In this document: positions 43,143 through 52,180 of the stretch, in pieces
How the letters are laid out: each line of letters begins with the position of its first letter
Numbering within the stretch: position 1 is the stretch's first letter
Assembly (NCBI RefSeq): GCF_000019845.1
Contig: NC_010581.1
Location: 3,291,501 to 3,355,500 of the forward strand
Length of the DNA: 64,000 nucleotides
Direction of reading: 5' to 3'
Source of the DNA: Beijerinckia indica subsp. indica ATCC 9039
GTDB taxonomy: Bacteria; Pseudomonadota; Alphaproteobacteria; Rhizobiales; Beijerinckiaceae
Notes under the pieces: model-generated
Told to the model about the DNA's origin: nothing
The model's database searches: none
The model's input: only the letters and a program-made list of their open reading frames with translations
Translations under genes and position numbers: made by a program

Positions 43143-46100
43143 ATGAACCCTTCAGAGCCCTTCATCCGCCGCCCCATCGGCACGATCCTGCTCTCGATCG
43201 GTTTGTTCCTCGTGGGCCTGCTCGGCTATACGCAATTGCCGGTCGCGAGCCTGCCAAATGTCGAAATGCCGACGATCAACATCAACGCGAGCCGGCCTGG
43301 CGCTGATCCCGTCATCATGGCGGAAAGCGTCGCGGCGCCGATCGAACGGCGGCTCGGTGAAATTGCAGGCCTGACCGAATTGACGTCGGTCAGCGCGCTC
43401 GGATCAACCAATATCGTTGCCCAGTTTGATCTCAGCCGGAATATCGACGGGGCCGCGCGTGACGTGCAGGCCGCTCTCAACGCAGCCCAAACCGATCTGC
43501 CGAGTGATCTGCCGAATTTGCCGAGCTTCCGCAAGTTCAATCCAGCGGCGGCACCAATCCTCATCCTGGCCCTCACCTCTGACACGATCCCAGCCAGCAC
43601 AATCTATGATCAGACCGATACGATCGTCGCCCAGCGTATCTCGCAGATCGAAGGAGTGTCACAGGTCGTCGTCACCGGCGCCGACCAGCCGGCGATCCGC
43701 GTCACCATCAATCCGACCCAGCTCTCGGCCATGGGCTTGAGCACGGAAAATATCCGTACCGCGATCGTCAATGCCAATGCTCTGAGCCCGACCGGCACTT
43801 TGGACGGCAACACCAAAGCACAGTCGATCGGCACCAATACACAATTGCGCAAGCCCGAGGACTACGGCAATCTCGTGGTCCAGAATACCAACGGCAACAC
43901 GGCCCTGCTCTCGTCCGTGGCGAAGATCGAGACCGGCGTCCGCAATACATTGTCAGCCGCCTGGCTCAATGGCAAACCGGCGGTGATCATGGTCATCACC
44001 AAACAAGCCGATGCCAATGTCATCGACACGGTTGACCGCGTCATGGCCGCGCTCCCCAATATTGCGCGCTGGATTCCCGCCGATATCAAGATTTCCGTCC
44101 TGAACGATCGGACGGTCACGATCCGGGCGAGCGTCGCGGACATGCAGATGACCATGCTGATCACGATCGGTCTGGTCATGCTCGTGGTCTTCATCTTCCT
44201 GCGCCGCTGGGAGGCCACCCTCGCCGCTGGCGTGACCGTGCCGCTGGCACTTTCCGGCACCTGCGCCTTGATGTGGCTGGCGCATTTTTCGATCGACAAT
44301 CTCTCCCTGATGGCACTGGCCGTCGCGGTTGGTTTCGTCGTCGACGACGCCATCGTCATGATCGAGAATATCGAGCGCAATCTTCACGCCGGCATGAGCC
44401 CCATGCAGGCGGCACTGACAGGTTCCAAGGAAATCGGTTTCACGGTGATTTCGATTTCCATTTCGCTGATGGCCGCCTTCATCCCCCTTTTGCTGATGGG
44501 CGGCCTCGTCGGCCGTTTCTTCCGCGAATTCTCGTTGACGCTCGCCTTTACCATTCTGATCTCGACCGTCGTCTCGCTGACCTTGACGCCGATGATCTGT
44601 GCCTATCTCCTGCGCCCCCCTCAGGAGCGCAAGCATAATTGGCTGGACCACGCCTTCGAATCCTTCTTCAGCCGTTTGACTGCCGCTTATGTCGCGAGTC
44701 TCGACAAGGTGCTGCACCATCGCGTTTTGACGCTCGTCGTCATGGTCGCGACGATCACCGCCACCGTCATGCTTTACATCAACACACCGAAAGGCTTTTT
44801 CCCGCAGGATGATACGGGCCTGATTCAGGGCACGACCGAAGCCGCGACCGATATTTCCTTCCAGGCCATGAGCCGCCTGCAACAGCAGGTGGCCGCCGTG
44901 ATCCAGGCCGATCCGGCGATTGCGGCAGTCGCCTCCTCAGTCGGCGGCTCGGGCGGTCCCGGCAACAATGGCGGCCTCAATACGGGCCGCCTGTTCTTCA
45001 GCCTGAAACCTTTCGAGGAACGGCGTGGCGTCAATTCAAACCAGATCATCGACAGGCTGCGCGGCAATTTGGCCAAGGTCGCCGGCATTTCCACCTTCCT
45101 CATGCCGGTCCAGGACATACGCATGGGCGGCAGGACCGGCAAATCCACCTACCAATTCACCCTTTGGGACCCAGATAACGAAGAGCTCAGCCGATACGTG
45201 CCTCAGGTTGTCAAGAAATTGCAGGGGGTCCCGGGTCTCGTCGACGTTTCGACCGATCGCGAGCCGAACGGTCTGCAATTGAATGTCGCGGTGGATCGGC
45301 TTGCCGCCGCAAGGCTCGGAGTCTCGATCCAGAACGTCGATAATATTTTGAACAATGCCTTCGCGCAGCGGCAGATCTCGGTTCTCTACTCGCCCCGCAA
45401 TCAATATCGCATCATCCTCGCGGTGCCGCCGGCGCAGGCCAGTTCCCCCAATGATCTCGCCTCAATCTATGTCCCAGGCGCGGGGGGAAGCCAGGTGCCT
45501 TTGCTCGCCGTGAGTCGTGTCAGCAAGGGGCTTGCCCCCCTCGTCACCAATCATCAAGGGCAATTCCCGGCGGTGACGGTCACCTATAATCTTGCGGCAG
45601 GCACGACCCTGCAAACGGCCAATGATGCCATTCTTGCGGCAGTGGCCGAACTGCATCTGCCCGATACAGTGCATGCGGAATTTGCTGGTGACGCCAAGGC
45701 CTTGGCCGCAACCGGCAAGGCTCAAGGGTTGCTTGTCATCGCGGCTTTCGTCGCCGTGTATATCGTCCTCGGCGTTCTCTACGAGAGCCTGGCGCATCCC
45801 TTGACCATCATCTCGACCCTGCCATCGGCGGGACTCGGCGCGCTGCTCGCCCTGAACTGGACACATACGGAACTTTCGGTGATCGCCTTCATCGGCATCA
45901 TTCTCCTGATCGGCATCGTCAAGAAGAACGGCATCATGCTCGTCGATTTCGCGCTCGAGGGCGAACGCAAACATGGGCTCGATTCAGTCGCCTCGATCCG
46001 GGAAGCCTGCGCCGAACGGTTCCGGCCGATCCTGATGACCACAATGGCGGCCTTTCTCGGCGCCATTCCTCTCATCATCGCCTCGGGCCCAGGGTCCGAG

Positions 46101-46277
46101 ATGCGGCGACCGCTCGGCATCACCATCGCCGGCGGCCTCATCGTCTCCCAGCTTCTGACTCTCTATACGACGCCGGTCATCTATCTCATGCTCGATCAAC
46201 TGCATCAGCGTCTCTCGGCAAGACGCACCAAAGGCCGCGCTCCGCAGGCGGGGACAGGCGAGACCGCCCCAGCGTGA
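43143..46277 (+). CDS. RND multidrug efflux permease (MdtC-like)
   Basis: This 1044-residue second HAE1-type pump has the same TM4 aspartates (VVDDAIVMIENIERN) and TM10 Lys (VKKNGIMLVDFALEGE). It starts FIRRPIGTILLSIGLFLVGL. It probably forms a heterotrimer with the preceding permease, by analogy with MdtBC. The substrate range is unknown. It is the last gene of the efflux operon. Confidence 0.94.
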   Translation: MNPSEPFIRRPIGTILLSIGLFLVGLLGYTQLPVASLPNVEMPTININASRPGADPVIMAESVAAPIERRLGEIAGLTELTSVSALGSTNIVAQFDLSRNIDGAARDVQAALNAAQTDLPSDLPNLPSFRKFNPAAAPILILALTSDTIPASTIYDQTDTIVAQRISQIEGVSQVVVTGADQPAIRVTINPTQLSAMGLSTENIRTAIVNANALSPTGTLDGNTKAQSIGTNTQLRKPEDYGNLVVQNTNGNTALLSSVAKIETGVRNTLSAAWLNGKPAVIMVITKQADANVIDTVDRVMAALPNIARWIPADIKISVLNDRTVTIRASVADMQMTMLITIGLVMLVVFIFLRRWEATLAAGVTVPLALSGTCALMWLAHFSIDNLSLMALAVAVGFVVDDAIVMIENIERNLHAGMSPMQAALTGSKEIGFTVISISISLMAAFIPLLLMGGLVGRFFREFSLTLAFTILISTVVSLTLTPMICAYLLRPPQERKHNWLDHAFESFFSRLTAAYVASLDKVLHHRVLTLVVMVATITATVMLYINTPKGFFPQDDTGLIQGTTEAATDISFQAMSRLQQQVAAVIQADPAIAAVASSVGGSGGPGNNGGLNTGRLFFSLKPFEERRGVNSNQIIDRLRGNLAKVAGISTFLMPVQDIRMGGRTGKSTYQFTLWDPDNEELSRYVPQVVKKLQGVPGLVDVSTDREPNGLQLNVAVDRLAAARLGVSIQNVDNILNNAFAQRQISVLYSPRNQYRIILAVPPAQASSPNDLASIYVPGAGGSQVPLLAVSRVSKGLAPLVTNHQGQFPAVTVTYNLAAGTTLQTANDAILAAVAELHLPDTVHAEFAGDAKALAATGKAQGLLVIAAFVAVYIVLGVLYESLAHPLTIISTLPSAGLGALLALNWTHTELSVIAFIGIILLIGIVKKNGIMLVDFALEGERKHGLDSVASIREACAERFRPILMTTMAAFLGAIPLIIASGPGSEMRRPLGITIAGGLIVSQLLTLYTTPVIYLMLDQLHQRLSARRTKGRAPQAGTGETAPA

Positions 46278-46410
46278 TTGTCGAGTGGAGTCTCGTAACA
46301 AAAGGGCTGCGTCTCACGTAGAAAGACATGAGCCACATTTCTTGGCGCGAGCCGATAGCCGATCGGACTCGCAGCAACAGATTCTTTTCCAAATGGATCG
46401 AGGAGCGGGA

Positions 46411-47268
46411 ATGATTACATCCAGCGCTTTTGTCCCCGTGCCCTGGATGGATCGGCGCGGACATTTCGCGCCGCTGAAGGCTCTCGTCTTCGCCGGTGTA
46501 TGTATGCCAGCCCTCTGGCTTCTCGCTTCCACCTTCAACGATCACCTCGGTTCGCGTCCACTGACCGTGGCTCTGCACGAATCCGGCCTGTGGTCGATCC
46601 GCTTTCTCGTGCTCAGTCTGGCGATCACACCCTTGTCGCAAGCCATGGGTTCGATGCGCCTCAGTGCCGTGCGACGCATCCTCGGCGTTTCGGTCTTTGC
46701 CTATGCCGCCTTGCATTTCGTGCTTTATCTCATCGACCAGCAGGGCGATGTCGGCAAGATCTTCAACGAGATCACAGCCCGCCCCTATCTGACGCTCGGC
46801 TTTATCGCACTTTGTGGCCTGGCTCTCATGGCTGCAACCTCGACCGACCGCATCATCGCCTGGCTCGGCACCGAGACCTGGCAGAATGTGCAAAGCCTCG
46901 TCTATGCGATCGCGCTGCTTGCCACGTTGCATTTCTTTATGCAGGCCAAGATCGATGTGACGGAACCGATCTGGATGGGCGGGTTGTTTGGTCTTTTGGG
47001 CCTTATTCGATTCGCTCGCAAAATGTTCGGCGATCTTTCAGCCCTGGCGCTTGCGCTTCTCAGCCTGTTGGCTGCGCTCCTGACCGCGTTCGGCGAAGCT
47101 TTCTGGTATCACCTCTCTATCGGCGCGCCGCTTGGGCAGATCCTACTCGCCAATGGGGATTTTTCATTTTCCGTGCGGCCCGCCTGGTACGTCCTTGCAG
47201 GAGGTTTGGTCCTCGCCTTGATCCGCTTATATCGCGCGCCGCTTCCCAAAAGGACGCGGCGGTCATGA
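46411..47268 (+). CDS. msrQ: Heme-binding membrane subunit MsrQ (YedZ)
   Basis: The 285-residue protein has about six membrane segments and the ferric-reductase-like fold that passes quinol electrons to the periplasmic methionine-sulfoxide reductase MsrP. Heme-ligand histidines are seen in VALHESGLWSIRF, YAALHFVLYLID and ATLHFFMQAKID. The start ATG 46411 is preceded by GGAGCGGG, which decides against the longer frame from 46285. No msrP gene lies on either side, which is unusual. It converges on trpF. Confidence 0.88.
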   Translation: MITSSAFVPVPWMDRRGHFAPLKALVFAGVCMPALWLLASTFNDHLGSRPLTVALHESGLWSIRFLVLSLAITPLSQAMGSMRLSAVRRILGVSVFAYAALHFVLYLIDQQGDVGKIFNEITARPYLTLGFIALCGLALMAATSTDRIIAWLGTETWQNVQSLVYAIALLATLHFFMQAKIDVTEPIWMGGLFGLLGLIRFARKMFGDLSALALALLSLLAALLTAFGEAFWYHLSIGAPLGQILLANGDFSFSVRPAWYVLAGGLVLALIRLYRAPLPKRTRRS

Positions 47269-47276
47269 GGCATCAA

Positions 47277-47945
47277 TCAGGACAAGTGCCGCTGTGACGA
47301 TAATTGTGGCTTGCGCGCGGCCTCAATGAAAGCGGCCATTTTCGCGAGATCCTTGACGCCAGCCGCACTTTCAACGCCGGAAGACACATCGACGCCTTGG
47401 GCATTTGTCGCGGCAATAGCGCCAGCCACATTCTGCGACGTGAGACCACCTGCCAGCAACCAGGGCTTACGTGTCTCGACATGCCGCAAAAGGCTCCAGT
47501 CGAAGGCTGTGCCATTGCCGCCCGGCAGACCTCCCGGCGCCTTGGGCTTGGCATCGAACAGTAGCAGATCGGCCACGGCATCGAACAAAGGGATCTGAAC
47601 GAGATCACTATAATCGCCGATGCTGATCGCCTTCATGACGGGCAGTCCGAAGCGCGCACGGATCGAAGCAATGCGTTCCGGCGTCTCGCGGCCATGCACT
47701 TGCAGCATTTGTGGATCGAGCGCAGCAATACCGGCGGCCAATGAGGCGTCATCTGCATTCACGGTCAGGAGGACTTTGAGAGCCCGATCGCCGACCCTTT
47801 TGCCGAGATGGCTCGCAAGATCGAGGGAGACATGACGGGGGCTTTTGCTGAAGGAAACGAAACCGACCATGTCGGCGCCGAGATCGAGCGCCGCGTCGAG
47901 AGTTTCCTCGGTCCGAAGACCACAGATTTTTATCATGATAGGCAT
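47277..47945 (-). CDS. trpF: Phosphoribosylanthranilate isomerase
   Basis: TrpF catalyses the third step of tryptophan synthesis. The 222-residue TIM barrel has KICGLRTEETLDAALDLGAD with the catalytic Cys, the strand LLLFDAKPKAPGG with catalytic Asp, LAGGLTSQNVAGAI and GVDVSSGVESAAGVKDLAKM. It ends the sppA-ihfB-lapA-trpF gene order that is common in alphaproteobacteria, normally followed by trpB; here msrQ lies next instead. Confidence 0.95.
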   Translation of the reverse strand: MPIMIKICGLRTEETLDAALDLGADMVGFVSFSKSPRHVSLDLASHLGKRVGDRALKVLLTVNADDASLAAGIAALDPQMLQVHGRETPERIASIRARFGLPVMKAISIGDYSDLVQIPLFDAVADLLLFDAKPKAPGGLPGGNGTAFDWSLLRHVETRKPWLLAGGLTSQNVAGAIAATNAQGVDVSSGVESAAGVKDLAKMAAFIEAARKPQLSSQRHLS

Positions 47946-48022
47946 GATCCAGGTCTCGAGCGCATTAGCGAAAGCATCGTCTTAGAAATGCTTTTTGGAA
48001 ACGCTTTCGCGCGGGCGTGGTT

Positions 48023-48319
48023 CTAAACCAGTGAACGGTCCTGCTTTTCCCGAAGACGCAAGATTTCTGCTCGCGCATTCCTGACAGCGCGCCGGTGCTT
48101 GCCTTGCTCGAACCAGGTTGCGACCCCGCCAAGAATCGCGCCCACCATCAGGGCCAGCAACAAGACGATGAACAGGGGCGCCGTCACCGAGGGGCCAGGG
48201 ATATCGCCGCCATTGAAAGGGTCGAAGGATACGGTCACCAATTGGCGATTGGCGATGGCAAGCGCGAAGCCGGTAATGCCCAAGGGAATGAAGATCAGCA
48301 AACGCAGGATTTTTGCCAT
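48023..48319 (-). CDS. LapA-domain (DUF1049) inner-membrane protein
   Basis: The 98-residue protein has two membrane segments (about 4-22 and 45-66) and a basic helical tail (KHRRAVRNARAEILRLREK). It matches the LapA domain of lipopolysaccharide-assembly proteins, with FIPLGITGFALAIANRQLV and SFDPF motifs. It lies between ihfB and trpF, a conserved placement. The precise role in this lineage is unproven. Confidence 0.82.
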   Translation of the reverse strand: MAKILRLLIFIPLGITGFALAIANRQLVTVSFDPFNGGDIPGPSVTAPLFIVLLLALMVGAILGGVATWFEQGKHRRAVRNARAEILRLREKQDRSLV

Positions 48320-48398
48320 GGCTCAGGTCTCTCCGCCGGCACAGAGCTTCGCTCTCTCAATGGGGGAATCAGGTATGATTCTCAAGATCTTTGAAAAT

Positions 48399-48442
48399 GC
48401 ATCAAATCTACCCAAAGTTGTATCCACTTTTGGGCTTGATGC
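48399..48442. repeat. Two-step hairpin repeat (GCATC family)
   Basis: Outer GCATCAA/TTGATGC and inner CCCAAAGT/ACTTTTGGG arms repeat the design of the element at 11369-11414, 37 kb away. Confidence 0.7.
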
Positions 48443-48627
48443 ACTCTAGAAGCTGGACAGGATGCAAGGGCATCATCACACGAAACACTAACATGAGAGG
48501 CATGTCAGTGAGCCTATCCCCAAGGCGGCAACCAAAGGCAGCCCCTTCAAAGATCACGGTCTACACCATCAACCGTGAAAGTCGATGACACATTTAGATC
48601 GATGGAGCGCTTCTATAAAGACTGACC

Positions 48628-48660
48628 GCATCGCTCATAGTCCGGTTCAACGAGCGTTGC
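48628..48660 (+). repeat. Short dispersed repeat GCATCGCT...TTCAACGAGCG, copy 1
   Basis: GCATCGCTCATAGTCCGGTTCAACGAGCGTTGC matches 50761-50793 at most positions. Its ends are inversely related (GCATCGCT/AGCGATGC in the better copy). Confidence 0.65.
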
Positions 48661-48699
48661 TCTCTTGCATAGTCACACGATGCAGGGCTGGCGAGAGGC

Positions 48700-48993
48700 T
48701 TATTCAGCAAGATAGCCTTCGTTGAGCCTCTCACGCATTTCCTTGCCGGTCTTGAAGAAGGGAACCGATTTTTCCTCGACAGGAACATGCGCGCCGGTGC
48801 GGGGGTTTCGGCCGAGCCGCGCATCGCGCCGTTTGACAGAAAAAGCCCCAAAACCACGCAATTCGACTCGGTCCCCACGCGAGAGCGCACGGGTGATCTC
48901 GTCGAGAATCGCATTCACGATTTTCTCAACATCGCGCAAATAAAGATGCGGATTGCGATCAGCAATGCGCTGCACGAGCTCCGATTTAATCAT
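48700..48993 (-). CDS. ihfB: Integration host factor, beta subunit
   Basis: IHF bends DNA at specific sites in transcription, replication and recombination. The 97-residue protein is a typical HU/IHF fold with [20 protein letters not shown] and the DNA-arm motif [31 protein letters not shown] at the C-terminus is diagnostic of the beta subunit. It lies 59 bases after sppA in the same direction. Confidence 0.96.
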
Positions 48994-49052
48994 TCGTTTA
49001 ATCCATCAACCGCTCGGGAACCGGGATTTTCGATCCGTTTCAAGGGCCTGGG

Positions 49053-50027
49053 TCAATTTGAACCTGCGTCAACTTGCCAAATCGATACCAAACCGTCAAG
49101 CAAAGGCGAGCCAGCGAAGGGACTTTCCCCATTCAGAACAAGCGCCAGACTGGCCAGACCAAGCTTTTCAGCAAGGCCAGCCGCCAGACTGATGATCCCC
49201 CATCGTCCGAGGCCGCGCTCGTGTTTCCAGTCACGCACCGGCAGGTTTTTGCCAACCCCCTTTTGCTGCTCCAGCCAAGCTATGGCTTCTTGCTCGCCCC
49301 CTAACCGATCGACGAGATGCAAAGGTATCCCTTGCCGTCCGGTAAACACCCGTCCATCGGAAACATTAGCCAATTGAGCATCATCCATGCCGCGGCGCTC
49401 CTTCACGAGCCCCTTGAACCAGCTATAGCTGTCATTGATGAGCGAAACGAGGGCCGCGCGAGCCTCCGGCGTGGTCGGCTCGAATCCATTGGGCGAAGCC
49501 TTAAGCGGCGAGGATTTCACCTCCTCAACCTTGACCCCCAGCGTATCGAGGAGCCTGGCAACATTCGGATATTGGAACAAGACACCGATCGAGCCGACAA
49601 GGGAATTGCCTTGTGCGACGATCTGATCGGTCCCGAGCGCGGCAATATAGCCCCCCGAGGCCGCCATCGTGCCAACAACCGCCGCCGTCGGTTTTTTCCT
49701 GGAGAGCCGCCGCAAGGCCTCGTAGATCCGTTCGGCTCCCGTCGTGGTGCCACCGGGACTTTCGATCGAAACGAGTACGGCTTGAGCGGACGAATCCTCA
49801 ACCCTTTTGATCAGCCGGAGTGTATCCCGGTCACCGGTAATAAGGCCGGAAATCGAGAGCCGTGCAATATGCGCCCGTTGCTGGCCTGACCGGAAGCCGA
49901 GCGAAACATAGGCCAAGCTGGCGATCCCCGCCAGAACGAGGGCCATGGTGGCGATTCGCCAGAAGGACAGTTTGCGGCGCAGCAAACGGCGCTCGACCAT
50001 ATAGTCCGAGAAAGAAGAAAGAGGCAT
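49053..50027 (-). CDS. sppA: Signal peptide peptidase SppA (S49 family)
   Basis: This membrane-bound protease degrades cleaved signal peptides. The 324-residue short-type SppA has one N-terminal anchor at about 25-45. The nucleophile Ser is in GTMAASGGYIAAL, the catalytic Lys in SSPLKASPNGFEP, and the substrate loop is SIESPGGTTTGAERIY. It heads the sppA-ihfB-lapA-trpF run. Confidence 0.94.
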   Translation of the reverse strand: MPLSSFSDYMVERRLLRRKLSFWRIATMALVLAGIASLAYVSLGFRSGQQRAHIARLSISGLITGDRDTLRLIKRVEDSSAQAVLVSIESPGGTTTGAERIYEALRRLSRKKPTAAVVGTMAASGGYIAALGTDQIVAQGNSLVGSIGVLFQYPNVARLLDTLGVKVEEVKSSPLKASPNGFEPTTPEARAALVSLINDSYSWFKGLVKERRGMDDAQLANVSDGRVFTGRQGIPLHLVDRLGGEQEAIAWLEQQKGVGKNLPVRDWKHERGLGRWGIISLAAGLAEKLGLASLALVLNGESPFAGSPLLDGLVSIWQVDAGSN

Positions 50028-50138
50028 TTCCGTCCAGACCGAACGAGTCAGAACCGCTCATCGGCTCTGATCATCAAGGATGATATCTGATTCTCATCAA
50101 AGACATCATCCCCTTTCGAGCAACGACGCCGATGAACC

Positions 50139-50642
50139 TTATGGGAGTTTGATTAAAGGGCGGAAATTTTCCACGACCTGCTCATAGACCGCGCGCTTGA
50201 AGGGAATGATGAGATCGGCCAGACGATCAATATTTTCCCAACGCCAGGCATCGAATTCGGGCTTATGCCCGCCATCCGGCGTTTCGATATTGATTTCGCT
50301 TTCCTGACCATCGAAACGCAGCGCGAACCATTTCTGCGTTTGGCCCTGAAACCGTCCTTTCCAGGAACGCTTGGAGAGGTCAGGCGGCAGATCATAGCTC
50401 AGCCATATAGGCAATTCGGCGAGCAGTGACGCGGAGGAAACATTGGTCTCTTCCCGCAATTCGCGCAAGGCCGCGTGATAAGGCTCTTCGCCCTCATCAA
50501 TTCCGCCTTGCGGCATTTGCCATTCATGCCCCGACCGCAGATGTTCAGGAAGCTTCTTGCCGCGCCGACGGCCGATGAAAACAAGCCCTTCCTGATTCAC
50601 AAGCATGATTCCGACGCAAGGGCGATAATGTCCGAAATCCAT
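50139..50642 (-). CDS. rppH: RNA pyrophosphohydrolase (Nudix)
   Basis: RppH removes pyrophosphate from mRNA 5' ends, starting decay. The 167-residue protein has the start [20 protein letters not shown], the Nudix box [20 protein letters not shown], and downstream [17 protein letters not shown], which are typical of the RppH/IalA group. Length is normal. It lies downstream of the ctpA gene on the same strand, after a hairpin-containing gap. Confidence 0.95.
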   Translation of the reverse strand: MDFGHYRPCVGIMLVNQEGLVFIGRRRGKKLPEHLRSGHEWQMPQGGIDEGEEPYHAALRELREETNVSSASLLAELPIWLSYDLPPDLSKRSWKGRFQGQTQKWFALRFDGQESEINIETPDGGHKPEFDAWRWENIDRLADLIIPFKRAVYEQVVENFRPLIKLP

Positions 50643-50760
50643 GCCTGTGCTTCACCTCGATTTTGATGCTTGATTTTGCGGCAAACCGCATGCGCTACAG
50701 CATCAAACCTGAAAGCGAAGACCCGATTCAGATCAATTTGATGCATTTGTAAAATTAATA

Positions 50761-50793
50761 GCATCGCTGAGGGTCGGATTCAACGAGCGATGC
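50761..50793 (+). repeat. Short dispersed repeat GCATCGCT...TTCAACGAGCG, copy 2
   Basis: GCATCGCT and AGCGATGC are the inverted ends here. The sequence between them resembles copy 1 at 48628-48660. Similarity may extend for about 50 bases to the left of both copies. Confidence 0.65.
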
Positions 50794-50807
50794 CATAGAC
50801 GATACAG

Positions 50808-50832
50808 CCCCGAAGCAGAATTCGCTTCGGGG
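50808..50832 (-). terminator. Hairpin after ctpA
   Basis: CCCCGAAGC (50808-50816) and GCTTCGGGG (50824-50832) form a stable stem 11 bases beyond the ctpA stop. There is no T-run, so it may act as an RNA 3'-end stabiliser or a weak terminator. Confidence 0.55.
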
Positions 50833-50842
50833 CCGGATTTCA

Positions 50843-52180
50843 TTAATTCGGAACCTTCGCGGTTGCGGCGGGCGCAGGGGGAGGCACGTTATTCGATGCC
50901 TTATAGACGCCGCGCAGCATTTCTTCGGCCGCGATCAGTTGCTTGTCATTCTTGGGATCGGGCGGGACATAGGCCTGCGACCCGGTCTTTTCATCGTCGC
51001 CATTCTTCAGGTGCCCCTTGAGCGAGGCTTCACCCTTCAAATCATCCTTGCCCTTGAGCTCGTCCGGCACATCCTCGAGCACCTGAATATCAGGATCGAT
51101 TCCCTTGGCCTGAATCGAGCGTCCGGAGGGCGTGTAATAACGCGCCGTGGTCAGTCGGACGGCGCCGTTCTGACCGAGCGGAATGATCGTCTGCACCGAT
51201 CCCTTGCCGAAAGACCGCGTCCCGATCAAGGTCGCCCGCTTGTGATCCTGCAACGCGCCAGCCACGATTTCCGACGCCGAAGCCGAGCCACCATTGATCA
51301 GGACGATGATCGGCTTGCCCTTGGAAATATCGTTGGGCCGCGCATTATAGCGCATCGTCTCCTCGGCATTGCGGCCGCGCGTCGAGACGATCTCACCGTG
51401 ATCGAGGAAGGCATTGGCGACGCCGATCGACTGATCGAGCAGACCACCCGGATTATTGCGCAGATCGAGAATATAACCCTTGAACTTATCGGCCGGGATT
51501 TCCGACAGGAATTTCTGAATGGCCTCGCGCACCCCATCAGTGGTCTGTTCATTGAACTGGGTGATGCGGATATAGCCGATATCGTCGCCTTCCTTGTGGT
51601 AGCGCACCGATTTGATCTGGATCATGGCGCGTGTCAGCTTGATATCCTGCGGATCTTTCTTTTCGCCGCGCAGGATTTTCAAGATCACATTCGTATTGGG
51701 CGCGCCACGCATCTTATCGACCGCCTGATTGAGACTCAGGCCCTGGACGCTTTCATTATCGATCGCAGTGATGATATCGCCGGCGAGAATGCCGGCCTTG
51801 GCTGCCGGCGTATCGTCGATCGGCGTGACGACCTTGATCAGACCATCTTCCTGCGTGACTTCGATGCCGAGCCCACCGAACTCGCCATGGGTCTGCACCT
51901 GCATGTCGCGGAAGCTTTTGGCGTCCATATAAGTAGAATGCGGATCAAGCGAGGTCAGCATGCCATTGATGGCCGCCTCAACGAGTTTCTGCTCGTCTGG
52001 CTTTTCGACATAATCGGAGCGGATCTTCTCAAAAACATCGCCGAAGAGATTGAGATTGCGATAGGTATCTGAAGCGGCGGCGCGCGCCGCGCCTTCGGGC
52101 GACAACCACACCTGATGATCAAGGGTAGCGATGGACGCCCCCAGAAAGGCGCCGAGCATAACCAGGGTAACCTTGCGCAT
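50843..52180 (-). CDS. ctpA: Carboxy-terminal processing protease CtpA (S41)
   Basis: This periplasmic serine protease trims envelope proteins and wall hydrolases. The 445-residue protein has a signal segment (RKVTLVMLGAFLGASIATL), a PDZ domain at about 95-175 (GGLGIEVTQEDGLIKVVTPI), and the S41 catalytic Ser/Lys motif NGGSASASEIVAGALQDHKR with RSFGKGSVQT. The start ATG 52180 overlaps the stop of the upstream EnvC-like gene (TAATG), indicating coupling. The C-terminal tail is Lys/Asp-rich then Pro-rich. Confidence 0.94.
   Translation of the reverse strand: MRKVTLVMLGAFLGASIATLDHQVWLSPEGAARAAASDTYRNLNLFGDVFEKIRSDYVEKPDEQKLVEAAINGMLTSLDPHSTYMDAKSFRDMQVQTHGEFGGLGIEVTQEDGLIKVVTPIDDTPAAKAGILAGDIITAIDNESVQGLSLNQAVDKMRGAPNTNVILKILRGEKKDPQDIKLTRAMIQIKSVRYHKEGDDIGYIRITQFNEQTTDGVREAIQKFLSEIPADKFKGYILDLRNNPGGLLDQSIGVANAFLDHGEIVSTRGRNAEETMRYNARPNDISKGKPIIVLINGGSASASEIVAGALQDHKRATLIGTRSFGKGSVQTIIPLGQNGAVRLTTARYYTPSGRSIQAKGIDPDIQVLEDVPDELKGKDDLKGEASLKGHLKNGDDEKTGSQAYVPPDPKNDKQLIAAEEMLRGVYKASNNVPPPAPAATAKVPN

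Larger units (their letters stand above)
48320..48699. other. Gap between lapA-domain gene and ihfB with two hairpin repeats
   Basis: This 380-base interruption of an otherwise compact gene order holds the hairpin repeat at 48399-48442 and a second repeat at 48628-48660. No gene was seen in it. Confidence 0.55.
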
